Below, piece by piece: positions 17,401 through 26,898 of a stretch of DNA of 64,000 nt (within the stretch, counting starts at the first letter, position 1; every line of letters starts with the position of its first letter). The stretch is taken from contig CAWBNH010000013.1 of assembly GCA_963790085.1 (NCBI GenBank), forward strand, positions 1-64,000, written 5' to 3'. The translations under genes and the position numbers were made by a program. Origin of the DNA: CAXMST01 sp963790085. Its GTDB lineage: Bacteria > Actinomycetota > Thermoleophilia > Solirubrobacterales > 70-9. The notes under the pieces were generated by a model. That model was not told the origin of the DNA and searched no databases. It was given only the letters and a program-made list of their open reading frames with translations.

Positions 17401-18933
17401 CTACTTCCTACCGACCTTCCAGTTCAAGCTCTTCTCGCCCTTGATCTTGGCCTGCAGCTTGTGCTTGCCGGTGCCCTTGCGGATCCTGACCTTGGTCTTG
17501 AAGATCCTGCCGCGCTTGCCGTTGAGCTTGGCGAGCCTGCGCTTGCCCTTGCCCTTCTGGGTGATGACAACCCTGCCTGACTTCGGCGCAACGCCCCAAA
17601 CCAGCACCTTCTTCTTCGACTTGCGGTCGCCGACGAACGGGAACCTGATCGCGCGCTGCGCCGGCTTCGCCCTCCCGTCGACGAAGTAGGCGCCGGTCTC
17701 GAAACTCGTGCGCCCCGGAAACCCGTCGTAGGTGTCGTCGCGGACTTGGTAGGGGAGCACCATGCTCGCCCCCTGCTTCCAGAGCAGGTAGATCGCCTCC
17801 GAGTAGTAGTCAGCCTGGCGGTTGAGCGAGACGCCGGCGGGATCGGGCGGGTTCGACTCCCACCAGAGCTCCGTCGCCCACACCGGGCGCTTGCCCTTCG
17901 GCTCGACGTTGCCGGCCTTCTCAGCGGTGCGCAGCACATCGATCAGATTGTGGAGGTCGGGGGTGGAGATGTCATCCGGGTTGATCGCACTGCGACGCGG
18001 GCCGCCGGAAGTGTTGATCGGATGGTGAGCGAGTACGTCGAACTTCGGCACCTGGCAGCGCTTCTGGGCCCTGCCGTTGCTTCTTACGCAGAGGACCTTC
18101 CGCCAAAAGAGGAGGGGACGCATGTTGAGCACGCCGGGATCCGCCCCGTACGGCGCCGTGCCGCCGGTGATCACGCGGTTCTTGCCGCTGACGCCGTGCA
18201 CAGCCTTGTAGAACGCACGAATCATCTTCTTGTAGTGCAGCGGCGCGGCCGGCTTCTTGCCGCTCTTGCCCTTCCAGACCGGAGTCAGGTTGGTCTCGAG
18301 GTTGGGCTCGTTCCAAAGGATGTAGTCGCGAACACGGGGCAGAGTCGAAAAACCGCCCGAGTAGCGCCTGGCGATGGCTGTGCCGAAGTCGGCGACGTCG
18401 GTGGGCTTGGGCTTCCAGGTTCCGGCGAGCGCAGAAGCGGGCCGACCGGAGCCCTCCGCCCAATCGGGCGCCTCGCCGATCATCAGCAGTGGTCGCTGAC
18501 CGTGAGCCACCGCCGTGCCGATAGCGGCGTCGATAGCGCTCCAGTCGTACTGCGGGTCGGCGGGATCAGTCGCATCGAACGCAGGAGTCAGGTCAGCGGG
18601 AGCGATCTGGCGCCAGCTGACGAACAAACGTACCACCGTGCTTCCGGCGGCAACTGCCTCGTCGAAGACGGCACCCCTGAGGCCGGCATCGGTGCTGACC
18701 AGCAACACGTCGCCAAAGCCGATCGGCAACTTCTTGCTGCCCGAACGCGAGATCCCCGCGCCGCTCTGCGACGCCGGCTCGACGGAGGAGGCGGCGAGGG
18801 GAGCGCGCTCCGTACCAGACCGCTCGATGTACGGATCAGCGGCCGCGTCGCCCGGAGCCGTCGCCGCGTCGCCGCTCCCACCCAGGAGGAGCAGGGCGCA
18901 GATCACCATCGGGGTTGTCAGCCTCAACTTCAT
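17401..18933 (-). CDS. Secreted PslG-like glycoside hydrolase (clan GH-A) with basic C-terminal domain
   Basis: A 510-aa secreted protein. The signal peptide is MKLRLTTPMVICALLLLGGS with cleavage near residue 23. A TIM-barrel domain spans about 65-440. It carries the clan GH-A acid/base glutamate in DYILWNEPNLE and a candidate nucleophile in VWATELWWESNPP, as in GH39/PslG enzymes that cut self-made exopolysaccharide. The final 70 residues are a lysine-rich beta-like module (KGKGKRRLAKLNGKRG, KLQAKIKGEKSLNWK), probably for attachment to acidic glycans or wall; that role is inference. The position next to an exopolysaccharide locus fits a hydrolase acting on that polymer. An undegraded family assignment would need a profile search. 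Confidence 0.8.
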   Translation of the reverse strand: MKLRLTTPMVICALLLLGGSGDAATAPGDAAADPYIERSGTERAPLAASSVEPASQSGAGISRSGSKKLPIGFGDVLLVSTDAGLRGAVFDEAVAAGSTVVRLFVSWRQIAPADLTPAFDATDPADPQYDWSAIDAAIGTAVAHGQRPLLMIGEAPDWAEGSGRPASALAGTWKPKPTDVADFGTAIARRYSGGFSTLPRVRDYILWNEPNLETNLTPVWKGKSGKKPAAPLHYKKMIRAFYKAVHGVSGKNRVITGGTAPYGADPGVLNMRPLLFWRKVLCVRSNGRAQKRCQVPKFDVLAHHPINTSGGPRRSAINPDDISTPDLHNLIDVLRTAEKAGNVEPKGKRPVWATELWWESNPPDPAGVSLNRQADYYSEAIYLLWKQGASMVLPYQVRDDTYDGFPGRTSFETGAYFVDGRAKPAQRAIRFPFVGDRKSKKKVLVWGVAPKSGRVVITQKGKGKRRLAKLNGKRGRIFKTKVRIRKGTGKHKLQAKIKGEKSLNWKVGRK

Positions 18934-19517
18934 CCTCTTGTCGATCTTTCCTCCTCGCAGGCCATGGGGGTCAGTCAGGGATCGGCCGCGGCGCGTCGGG
19001 CCTGCCCGCTCGCCCGCCGCCGGGCCTTCGTCATCTCAAAACAGCCAACGGCCCCGAGTTGCGGGCGCCCTGCGGCCGAGCCTCCGAGGCCGGCCACCGT
19101 CGGCCCGGCGAGTCTAGCTGCGTGGATGCCCCGACCACCCCACTACTTCAGCTTCCACCGCAGTGACTTCTGCCCACCGAGACTGGCCTGCGGCTTGTGC
19201 CTGCCCCTGGTCTTGCCCTCTCTCGCACCGTCTCCTTGAAGTACCCGACTTCGAGCCTCGGGCTTTGCGCCAGAGTCGGGCAGGCTCACAATCGAAGCGG
19301 GGTGGCTATGGCGGGGTGGCTATGGGACGGTCGATACCGTCAAGGCCGAGAGGGGTAAGGCCTTCACAGAACGGCTTGACCTGAAGAGGCACAAGGTGAG
19401 TCGTTGCTCGATCCCGCGGTCCACCTGGCGGTCGCCGACGCGGTCGAGCTCGCCGCCGTGGACGAGGGCCTCGCGCGGCCCGAGCGGGTCCCGGCCGGCC
19501 TCTAGCCGTGGCTCCAC
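18934..19517. other. Gene-poor stretch with fragments only
   Basis: No complete gene is visible in these 584 bases. They hold the remnant at 19143-19230 and a 34-codon plus-strand tail (19404-19508, containing LDPAVHLAVADAVELAAVDE and ending in a TAG) that looks like coding sequence cut off from its 5' part. The motif GGGGTGGCTATGG is repeated directly at about 19297 and 19312. The stretch reads as deletion debris between the hydrolase and the glycosylase. Confidence 0.55.
19143..19230 (-). pseudogene. 3' remnant of a second lysine-rich secreted protein
   Basis: On the minus strand the last 28 codons before a TAG at 19143-19145 read GKTRGRHKPQASLGGQKSLR followed by WKLK. This aligns with the final residues of the hydrolase at 17401 (GTGKHKLQAKIKGEKSLN then WKVGRK). 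Upstream the similarity stops. It is therefore the surviving end of a paralogue or of another protein with the same C-terminal module, most of which has been lost. Confidence 0.6.
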
Positions 19518-20204
19518 TCAGCCGGCGGCCAGCTCGCGGGCATGGGCGAAGACGCCGTCGAGCATCGGCTCGGTCAACCTGCCGGTGAAGGTGTTCTGCT
19601 GGCTCGGGTGAAAGCAGCCGAGCAGTGAGTAGGGGCCGATCCGGGCCTCGGACCCGTGCCCGAACTTCGGACGTGGTCGCGGCAGGTCATGACCCGACTC
19701 GGCCAGCGCTGTGAGCGTCGCCGCCCAGCCGAAGCCTCCGAGGCAGACGAGCACCCTCGCGCGCTCGAGCAGCGCCAGCTCGCGCACCAGGAACGGCAGG
19801 CAGCGATCCCGCTCCTCGGTCGTCGGCCTGTTCTGCGGCGGGGCGCAGCGGACTGCGGCGGTGACGTACGCGTCGGCAAGCTCGAGGCCGTCGTCGGCGC
19901 TGACCGCAGCCGGCTGGTTGGCGAGGCCGGCCCGGTGCAGGGCGGCATACAGCCAATCGCCCGAGCGGTCACCGGTGAACATCCGGCCGGTGCGGTTGGC
20001 GCCGTGCGCCGCGGGGGCCAGGCCGACGAGCACGATTCGGGCGTCCGGGTCGCCGAAGCCGGGCACGGGCCGGGCCCAATAGCCCTGCCCCCGGAAGCGC
20101 CGCGGCGGATCGGCGGCAGCGGCTGCCCGCCACTCGTTCAACCGCGGACAGGCCCGGCAGGCGGCGATCTCGGAGCCGAGCCGGCTGAGGGCATCGCCGC
20201 TCAC
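19518..20204 (-). CDS. udgB: Uracil-DNA glycosylase, family 5 (UdgB type)
   Basis: A 228-aa base-excision repair enzyme of the type 5 (UDGb) group, which removes uracil and some other deaminated bases from DNA. Motif I reads GLAPAAHGANRTGRMFTGD, where alanine replaces the catalytic Asp of other UDG families, as is characteristic of family 5. Motif II reads GCFHPSQQNTFTGRLT. Cysteines at the N-terminus (ACRACPRLNEW) and further on (VRCAPPQNRP, LVCLGGFG) match the four ligands of the [4Fe-4S] cluster. Length is typical. It is transcribed against the following GT2 gene and is not obviously part of an operon. Confidence 0.93.
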   Translation of the reverse strand: MSGDALSRLGSEIAACRACPRLNEWRAAAAADPPRRFRGQGYWARPVPGFGDPDARIVLVGLAPAAHGANRTGRMFTGDRSGDWLYAALHRAGLANQPAAVSADDGLELADAYVTAAVRCAPPQNRPTTEERDRCLPFLVRELALLERARVLVCLGGFGWAATLTALAESGHDLPRPRPKFGHGSEARIGPYSLLGCFHPSQQNTFTGRLTEPMLDGVFAHARELAAG

Positions 20205-20425
20205 CGGCGGCCGGCCGGTGGCCGGCGCCCCAGGCGCCGGGACTTGGCGGCGATCTCGTGCATTCGAGTCAGCCTATTCGCCGGCGCCGGCAGGCCGCTC
20301 GGCCGCGCTCTGCCTGCCTGGGAGCGGTGCCCCGCCGGCCCATCTCGGACCGCTCGAGGAGGTGGCGGCCGCTACTGTGGATGGGCTCCCGAGTCCGCGT
20401 CCGGCGGCTCGCGAAGACGACCGCC

Positions 20426-21247
20426 ATGCCCGAAGAAGACCGCAAGCAGCTGACCAAGCTCGCGATCGTGCCCGCCTACAACGAGGAGGGGATGGTCGGT
20501 CGCGTCGTGCGGGAGATCAAGCGCCAGGCGCCCGGCTTCGACGTAATCGTCGTCGACGACGGCTCGGTCGACTCGACGGCGCTGGTCGCCGAGCGGGAGG
20601 GGGCGACCGTGCTACGCCAGCCGTTCAACCTCGGAATCGGCGGCGCGATGCAGGCCGGATACAAGTACGCGGCGCACCACGACTACGACGTCGCCGTGCA
20701 GGTCGACGGCGACGGCCAGCACAAGCCCGAGTACCTGCCCTCGATGGTCGAGGCCCTGCAGACGAGCGGCGGCGAGGCGGACATGGTCTACGGCTCGCGG
20801 TTCCTCGGCGACCCCGGCTACAAGGTCCCCTGGGGCCGACGGCTCGGCAACCGGATCTTCGGGGTCTTGCTCTCGTTGATCGTCCGCCAGAGCATCACCG
20901 ACCCGACCTCGGGCTTTCGGATGGTCAACCGCAACGGAATCGAGCTCTTCGCCCGCGACTATCCCCACGACTACCCCGAGGTCGAGGCGATCCTGATGCT
21001 GCACGCCCATCGGCTGCGGATCCACGAGGTGCAGGTGCGGATGAACGCCCGCGGCTTCGGCCAGAGCTCGATCGACTACCCGCGATCCGCCTACTACATG
21101 CTCAAGGTGATGCTCGCGATCTTCATCGGCCTGCTGCGACGTCGGCCGACCCCGATGGACGGGCCGCCGCCCGAAACCGGCGAATTCTCCGCGGTGGCAC
21201 CGGGCGCCGGGGCCGCCGGGGTTCACGCCCGTGAGGGTGACGGTTGA
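20426..21247 (+). CDS. GT2 glycosyltransferase (dolichol-phosphate-mannose-synthase-like)
   Basis: A 273-aa GT-A enzyme. KLAIVPAYNEEGMVGRVVRE is the N-terminal strand, VIVVDDGSVDSTALVAEREG is the nucleotide-binding DDGS motif, and AVQVDGDGQHKPEYLPSMVE is the DxD metal site. SRFLGDPGYKVPWGRRLGNR and the C-terminal MLKVMLAIFIGLLRRRPT suggest membrane association. The start ATG 20426 (MPEEDRKQ) is chosen over an upstream extension of arginine-rich sequence. The TGA overlaps the ATG of the DUF2304 gene (TGATG). A GT2 next to a DUF2304 protein is a recurrent pair thought to use polyprenyl-phosphate sugars; the exact reaction is not visible. Confidence 0.9.
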   Translation: MPEEDRKQLTKLAIVPAYNEEGMVGRVVREIKRQAPGFDVIVVDDGSVDSTALVAEREGATVLRQPFNLGIGGAMQAGYKYAAHHDYDVAVQVDGDGQHKPEYLPSMVEALQTSGGEADMVYGSRFLGDPGYKVPWGRRLGNRIFGVLLSLIVRQSITDPTSGFRMVNRNGIELFARDYPHDYPEVEAILMLHAHRLRIHEVQVRMNARGFGQSSIDYPRSAYYMLKVMLAIFIGLLRRRPTPMDGPPPETGEFSAVAPGAGAAGVHAREGDG

Positions 21248-21723
21248 TGGCCGGCCTGATCGAGATCGCGCAGATCACCGTCGAGGACGGCGATCTCTCA
21301 GGCAAGGCGCAGGTGTTCGCGGTGATCGGCACCGTGCTCTTCCTCGGGCTGGTGGTCGAGCTGGTCCGGCGCCGGCGGCTGGTCGAGCGCTACGCGCTGC
21401 TGTGGATGTCGACGGCGCTGCTCGGCGTCGTCCTCGCGGTCTGGAACGGGGGCCTCAACTGGCTCGCCGACCGGCTCGGGATCATCTCCCCGGTCAACGC
21501 CCTGTTCCTGATCGGCCTGGTCGCCGTGTTCGGGTTGCTGCTCAACTTCTCGGTCGCGATCTCGAGGCTCAGCGAGGAGACCAAGATCCTGGCCCAGACC
21601 GTCTCCCGGCTCGACGCCGAGCTGCGGGCCGTCGGCCGCGGTGCGGGTAACGGGCGCGGCAACGGCGCCGAGCCCCAGGACGACGCGGCGGAGCAGCCGG
21701 CCGGGTCGGCCGGCCCCGACTGA
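21247..21723 (+). CDS. DUF2304 family small membrane protein
   Basis: A 158-aa protein with three hydrophobic helices (VFAVIGTVLFLGLVVELVRR, YALLWMSTALLGVVLAVWNG, FLIGLVAVFGLLLNFSVAIS), a charged RRRRLVERYALLW loop and a coiled-coil tail (RLSEETKILAQTVSRLDAEL). This is the DUF2304 layout. The start overlaps the stop of the glycosyltransferase, so the two are translationally coupled and probably work together in lipid-linked sugar transfer. The last 30 residues are disordered and rich in Gly, Asn and Ala. Confidence 0.87.
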   Translation: MAGLIEIAQITVEDGDLSGKAQVFAVIGTVLFLGLVVELVRRRRLVERYALLWMSTALLGVVLAVWNGGLNWLADRLGIISPVNALFLIGLVAVFGLLLNFSVAISRLSEETKILAQTVSRLDAELRAVGRGAGNGRGNGAEPQDDAAEQPAGSAGPD

Positions 21724-21732
21724 GCCCACCGC

Positions 21733-22797
21733 TCAGCCGATCAGCAGCCGGACCAAGCGCCAGTAGCCACGAAGCATGGCCCGCAGGAGGGTCGAGTTGG
21801 ACGCCGCCCCGAGGTAGTCGGAGTCGAGGTCCGGGGTCAGCCGATCGGCGAACTGCGAGGCGCTGATCGGCGCTTCTGCGGCGCCGGTGGGCGCCGCCGC
21901 GGCGACCGCCCTCCGCTCGCGGGCGAGGCGCGGCAGCGCCCGGGCCGTGTCGCGGTAGGCGCGCAGCTTCGGCCCGAGCCAGCCACCGCGCGTGGCGACG
22001 ATCAGCAGCGCCGCCTCGGTCGCGATCAGGCCGGGAAGCAGCGCCAACAGCAGCCGGGTCGGAAAGCTGCGGATGATCGTCGCGTAGCGGTTCCGCTCCA
22101 GGAAGTACCACTTGTGCGGGCCCTTTTCGAACTCGTACTGATGCTCGCAGCGGGCGCGTGGCTCGAGCCCGACGCGGCGCCCGCCGAGCCACAGGCGCAG
22201 CCCGAGGTCGGTGTCCTCGTGGTAGAGGAAGTACTCGTCGCTGAAGCCGCCCAGCGCCTCCCAGGCCGCACGCCGCACCGCCAGGCAGGCACCCGAGGCG
22301 AAGCTGACCTCGACGGGCCGGTCCGGAGCCCCGGCCAGGGGCCGGCCGGCGCCCCCGGCCCAGGCGATGCCGGTGAAGTGGACCACCCCGCCCCAGCTGT
22401 TGACGACGCTGCCTCCATCGGCGGTGAGCAGCGCCTGCCAGGCATCCCAGCCACGGTTCTCGGCCAGTGGCAGCTCGATCGCGTCGCGGAACCCGGGCGC
22501 GACGACCGCGTCGGGGTTGAGGAAGAGCAGGAGGTCGTTGGCAGCGGCCCGCGCTCCGGCATTGCAGGCGGCGCCGAAGCCGAGGTTCGAGCCCAGCTCG
22601 AGTAGCTCGGCGCCGGCGCCGAGCTCTCGGACGCGGCCGGGGGTGCCGTCGCTGGAGGCGTTGTCGCAGACGATCAGCTGATCGCCGGGTCGCAGCTCAG
22701 CCGCGATCGCCGGCAGCGAGCGGGAGACCTCGTCCGCCGAGTCGTGGGTGACGACGACGACCGAGAGCTTGATGGGCTCAGGTGTGGGCTCGCTCAG
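21733..22797 (-). CDS. GT2 family glycosyltransferase with no canonical start codon
   Basis: The coding frame is continuous from the TGA at 21733 back to about 22797 and reads as a rhamnosyltransferase-like GT2: KLSVVVVTHDSADEVSRSLP, LIVCDNASSDGTPGRV, GSNLGFGAACNAGARAAAND, LLLFLNPDAVVAPGF (metal site), then FLYHEDTDLGLRLWLGGRRV and a hydrophobic C-terminal segment. No ATG, GTG or TTG occurs in frame before KLSVVVV. The candidates are the CTG at 22795-22797 (LSEPTPEPIKLS) or the next codons after it. The first canonical starts lie inside the enzyme after the catalytic motifs, so a start there would give an inactive protein. An indel at the 5' end is the alternative explanation. Confidence 0.78.
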   Translation of the reverse strand: MSEPTPEPIKLSVVVVTHDSADEVSRSLPAIAAELRPGDQLIVCDNASSDGTPGRVRELGAGAELLELGSNLGFGAACNAGARAAANDLLLFLNPDAVVAPGFRDAIELPLAENRGWDAWQALLTADGGSVVNSWGGVVHFTGIAWAGGAGRPLAGAPDRPVEVSFASGACLAVRRAAWEALGGFSDEYFLYHEDTDLGLRLWLGGRRVGLEPRARCEHQYEFEKGPHKWYFLERNRYATIIRSFPTRLLLALLPGLIATEAALLIVATRGGWLGPKLRAYRDTARALPRLARERRAVAAAAPTGAAEAPISASQFADRLTPDLDSDYLGAASNSTLLRAMLRGYWRLVRLLIG

Positions 22798-22817
22798 AAG
22801 ACGCGATGATAGGGCCG

Positions 22818-23747
22818 ATGGCGCGCGTCTTCGTCACCCGCCTACTGCCCGGCGATGCCGTCGACCGGCTCGGGGCTGCCGGCCACGAGGCCGAGGTCTG
22901 GGAGGGCCCACTGCCGCCGACCCGCGAGCAGCTACAGGCCGGGGTCGCCCGCTCAGAGGGCCTGCTCTGCCTGCTCACCGATCGAGTCGACGCTCAGTTG
23001 CTGGACGCCGCCCCGCGACTGCGGGCGGTGGCGAACATGGCGGTGGGCACAGACAACATCGACCTAGGCGAGTGCTCGCGACGGGGGATCGCCGTCGGCA
23101 ACACGCCCGGCGTGCTCACCGAGGCGACCGCGGATCTCACCTTCGCCCTGATCCTCGCCGCGGCGCGCCGGCTGCTCGAGGCCGCCGACGCGGTCCGCGC
23201 GGGCGAGTGGCGCACCTGGGGGCCGACCGACTGGCTCGGCGTCGACGTGCACGGCGCGACGCTCGGCATCATCGGCCTCGGCAAGATCGGCCGCGCCGTG
23301 CTGCGCCGCTCGGAGGGATTCGGGATGAGGGTCATCCACCACAACCGACGCTCGGGGCTGTCGCTCGACACGGTCCTCGCGGAATCGGACTTCGTCAGCA
23401 TCCACTGCCCGCTCACCGAGGAGACCCGGGGACTGATCGGGGAGCGCGAGCTCGGCCTGATGAAGCCGACGGCGATCCTGGTCAACACCGCCCGCGGAGA
23501 GATCGTCGACACCCGGGCGCTTGCCAAGGCGCTGGATCAGGGGCGCCTCGGCGGCGCCGCCCTCGACGTCACCGACCCCGAGCCGCTGCCCGCTGACGAC
23601 CCGCTCCTGCGGGCGCCGAACGTGACCGTCCTGCCCCACATCGGCTCCGCCTCGAAGGCGACCCGCGAGTCGATGGCCGATCTCGCCGTCGACAACCTGC
23701 TCGCTGCCCTCGCCGGACGGCCGATGCCGCACCAGGTAGTCGGCTGA
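22818..23747 (+). CDS. D-isomer-specific 2-hydroxyacid dehydrogenase (glyoxylate/hydroxypyruvate reductase type)
   Basis: A 309-aa NAD(P)-dependent oxidoreductase. The N-terminal catalytic-domain half has VANMAVGTDNIDLGECSRRG. The cofactor domain has GIIGLGKIGRAVLRR (GxGxxG). The catalytic residues are visible: Arg in VNTARGEIVDTRAL, Glu in VTDPEPLPADDPL, and His in VTVLPHIGSASKATRESMAD. HIGSA is the usual form in glyoxylate reductases. The ATG at 22818 gives MARVFVTRLLPGDAVDRL, the normal N-terminus; 12 upstream codons are open but unconserved. It is divergent from the GT2 gene. The substrate among 2-keto acids cannot be told from sequence alone. Confidence 0.93.
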   Translation: MARVFVTRLLPGDAVDRLGAAGHEAEVWEGPLPPTREQLQAGVARSEGLLCLLTDRVDAQLLDAAPRLRAVANMAVGTDNIDLGECSRRGIAVGNTPGVLTEATADLTFALILAAARRLLEAADAVRAGEWRTWGPTDWLGVDVHGATLGIIGLGKIGRAVLRRSEGFGMRVIHHNRRSGLSLDTVLAESDFVSIHCPLTEETRGLIGERELGLMKPTAILVNTARGEIVDTRALAKALDQGRLGGAALDVTDPEPLPADDPLLRAPNVTVLPHIGSASKATRESMADLAVDNLLAALAGRPMPHQVVG

Positions 23748-23880
23748 GGCGGACGCCGAAGGCGCCATCTCAACCGGACAGGCGTCCAGGGGCGGCCGCG
23801 GGTCTCAGGCCAAACCCACCCTCCTCCGACGAAGGATGAACGAGCTATTGCAGATGTTCAGTCCGACGAAGAGAGGCCCG

Positions 23881-26865
23881 ATGACCAACGGATCGCCAGA
23901 GGTAGCCAGGGGAAGCAGCGGGGCGCGATCCGCCCCGAGCAGCCGCGGCTTCCCTCGCCGAGTGTCGCGTGCGCTCGGCCTGGTCGGCTGGCGCTGGCGG
24001 TGGCGGCGATGCTGGCGCCGGCCGCGTTCGGGGCGCAGAGCATCTACTGGGCGAACGCAGGCGGCGGCAAGATCTCGATGGCAAAGGCCGACGGCAGCGG
24101 CGGCGGCAGCGACCTGAACACGACCGGCGCCACGGTCAGCGCGCCGCTCGGCATCGCCGTCGACGAGGCGGCGAACAAGATCTACTGGGCCAACCAGGCC
24201 GCGAACAAGATCTCGATGGCGAATCTCGACGGCAGCGGCGGCGGCAGCGACCTGAACACGACCGGCGCCACGGTCAGCGGACCGCGCGGGGTCGCGGTCA
24301 ACCCCGCCACCAACAAGATCTACTGGGCGAACTGGAGCGCCAGCAAGATCTCGGTCGCGAACCTCGACGGCAGCGGCGCCACCGACCTGAACACGAGCGG
24401 CGCCACGGTCAGCAACCCCGCCGGAATCGCGATCGACGCGGCCGCCAACAAGATCTACTGGGCGAACCAGGTCGGCAACAAGATCTCGGTCGCGAATCTC
24501 GACGGCAGCGGCGGCGGCAGTGACCTCGCGACGACCGGGCGCCACCGTCGACCAGCCGGTCGGGGTCGCGATCGACCCGGCCGCGAACAAGATCTACTGG
24601 GCCAACTACTTCGGCAACAAGATCTCGATGGCGAATCTCGACGGCAGCGGCGGCGGCAGCGACCTCGCGACGACCGGGGCGACGGTGAACCGCCCGGTCG
24701 GGCTCGCGGCCGATCCCAGCACCGGCAGGATCTACTGGGCGAACTTCAGCGGCAACAAGCTCTCGATGGCGAATCTCGACGGCAGCGGCGGCGGCAGCGA
24801 CCTCGCGACGACCGGGGCGACGGTCAGCGGCCCGAACTTCCCGGCTCTTGCCGGAACCAGCACCCACCCGGCGCCGGTGATCACCGGCAGCAGCCCCGGC
24901 TCGCCGGCGAACGAGAACAACCCCCAGATCAGGGGGACGGCGCGGGCGGACTCGAAGCTCGCTCTGTTCACCACCGCCGACTGCTCCGGCACGCCGGTCG
25001 CCACCGGCAGCCCCGCCGAGTTCGCCTCGCCCGGGTTCAGCGTCTCGGTCGCCGACGACTCCTCGACCACCTACAAGGCGATCGCCGCCTACGACGACGG
25101 TCAGACGTCGACCTGCTCGGCCGGATTCACCTACGTGGAGGACTCCACCACCCCCGACACGACGATCAACTCCGGCCCCTCCGGCCTGACCAACAACGCC
25201 TCACCGAGCTTCGGCTTCAGCTCCAGCGAGGGCGGCTCGACGTTCGAGTGCAAGCTCGATGGCGGCAGCTTCGCGCCGTGCACGTCGCCGAAGTCCTACT
25301 CGGGCCTCGCCGACGGCGCCCACAGCTTCGAGGTGCGGGCGACCGATGCGGCGGGCAACGTCGATGCGAGCCCGGCGAGCCGTGCGTTCACCGTGGATAC
25401 GGTGGCGCCGAGCACGACGATCGACTCCGGCCCCTCCGGCCTGACCAACAACGCCTCGCCGAGCTTCGGCTTCAGCTCCAACGACGCCGGCGCAAGCTTC
25501 GAGTGCAGGCTCGATAGCGGCAGCTTCGCGCCGTGCACGTCGCCGAAGTCCTACGCGGGCCTCGCCGACGGCGCCCACAGCTTCGAGGTGCGGGCCAAGG
25601 ACGCTGCCGGCAACACCGACGCGAGCCCGGCGAGCCGCAACTTCACCGTCGACACCGTGGCCCCGAACACGACGATCGACTCCGGGCCCTCCGGTCCGAC
25701 CAACAACGCCTCGCCGAGCTTCGGCTTCAGCTCCAACGAGGGCGGCTCGACGTTCGAGTGCAGGCTCGATACCGGCAGCTTCGCGCCGTGCACGTCGCCG
25801 AAGTCCTACTCCGGCCTCGCCGACGGCGCCCACAGCGTCGAGGTGCGGGCGACCGATGCGGCGGGCAACACCGACGCGAGCCCGGCGAGCCGGGCGTTCA
25901 CCGTCGACACCGTCGCGCCGAGCCTCTCGATCGACTCCGGCCCCTCCGGCCCGACCACCAACCCGAGCCCGAGCTTCGGCTTCAGCGCCGAGGGCGGATC
26001 GACGCTGAGCTGCTCGATCGACACCGGCAGCCCGAGCTTCGGTGCCTGCTCGGGCGCCTCGAGCCACAGCCCCGCAGCGCCGCTCGCCGACGACTCCTAC
26101 ACCTTCCGGGTCCGGGCGACCGACGCCGCCGGCAACCAGAGCACCCAGACGCGCAGCTTCACGGTCGATGCGACGGCCCCAGACACGACGATCGACTCCG
26201 GCCCCTCCGGCCTGACCAACAACGCCTCGCCGAGCTTCGGCTTCAGCTCCAGCGAGGGCGGCTCGACGTTCGAGTGCAAGCTCGACTCCGAGAGCTTCGA
26301 GGCCTGCAACTCTCCGAAGTTCTACTCGAACCTGCCCGACGGGGCCCACAGCTTTGCGGTGCGGGCCACCGACCAGAGCGGCGACACCGACCCCAGCCCG
26401 GCGACCCGCAACTTCACCGTCGACACGCAGGCCCCGAGCACGACGATCGACTCCGGGCCCAACGGCCCGACCGATGACGCCTCGCCGAGCTTCGGCTTCA
26501 GCGCCGGTGAGGGCGGCGCCAAGTTCGAGTGTCGCCTCGACTCCGGGCCGTTCCAGGCCTGCACGTCGCCGAAGGCCTACGCGGGCCTCGCCGACGGAGC
26601 CCACAGGTTCGAGGTGCGGGCCACCGACCAGGCCGGAAACACGGACACGACCCCGGCGAGCCGCGACTTCGTCGTCGATACGGCCAACCCAGCCTGCGAG
26701 CAGGCGAGCGAGAAGGTCAAGAAGGCCAAGAAGAAGGTCAAGGCGGCCAAGAAGAAGGTCAAGAAGGCCGGGAGCAGGACGGCCAAGAAGCGGGCGATAA
26801 AGAAGTACAAGAAGGCCACCAAGCAGTACAAGAAGGCCAAGAAGCAGCTCAACAACGCCTGCTGA
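23881..26865 (+). pseudogene. Secreted propeller plus Ig-repeat surface protein 1 (two indels)
   Basis: Reconstructed order: ATG 23881 (MTNGSPEVARGSSG, after AGAGAGG), a signal peptide broken near 23985 by about one missing base, then six YWAN propeller blades. Each blade is about 42 aa and contains NKISMANLDGSGGGSDL-type turns. An extra G at 24537-24540 shifts the frame inside blade 4-5. Next come an Ig-like linker domain (STTYKAIAAY), six Ig-like units of about 87 aa each opening with TIDSGPSG and holding two Cys (FECKLD, APCTSPK), and a lysine-rich tail (KVKKAKKKVKAAKKKVKKAG). The two indels cancel, so start and end share a frame, but unshifted reading stops at 24117. It is probably a cell-surface protein; the ligand is unknown. 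It is paralogous to 26985-30746. Confidence 0.75.
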
Positions 26866-26871
26866 GGGCCG

Positions 26872-26898
26872 CCGTCCCCGGGTCCCTTCCCGGGGCGG
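26872..26898. terminator. GC-rich hairpin after surface protein gene 1
   Basis: CCCCGGG at 26876-26882 pairs with CCCGGGG at 26889-26895 around a 6-base loop, and the outer CCG/CGG extends the stem across one bulged T. It lies 7 bases after the TGA. There is no U-tract, as is common for high-GC actinobacterial terminators. Confidence 0.5.
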
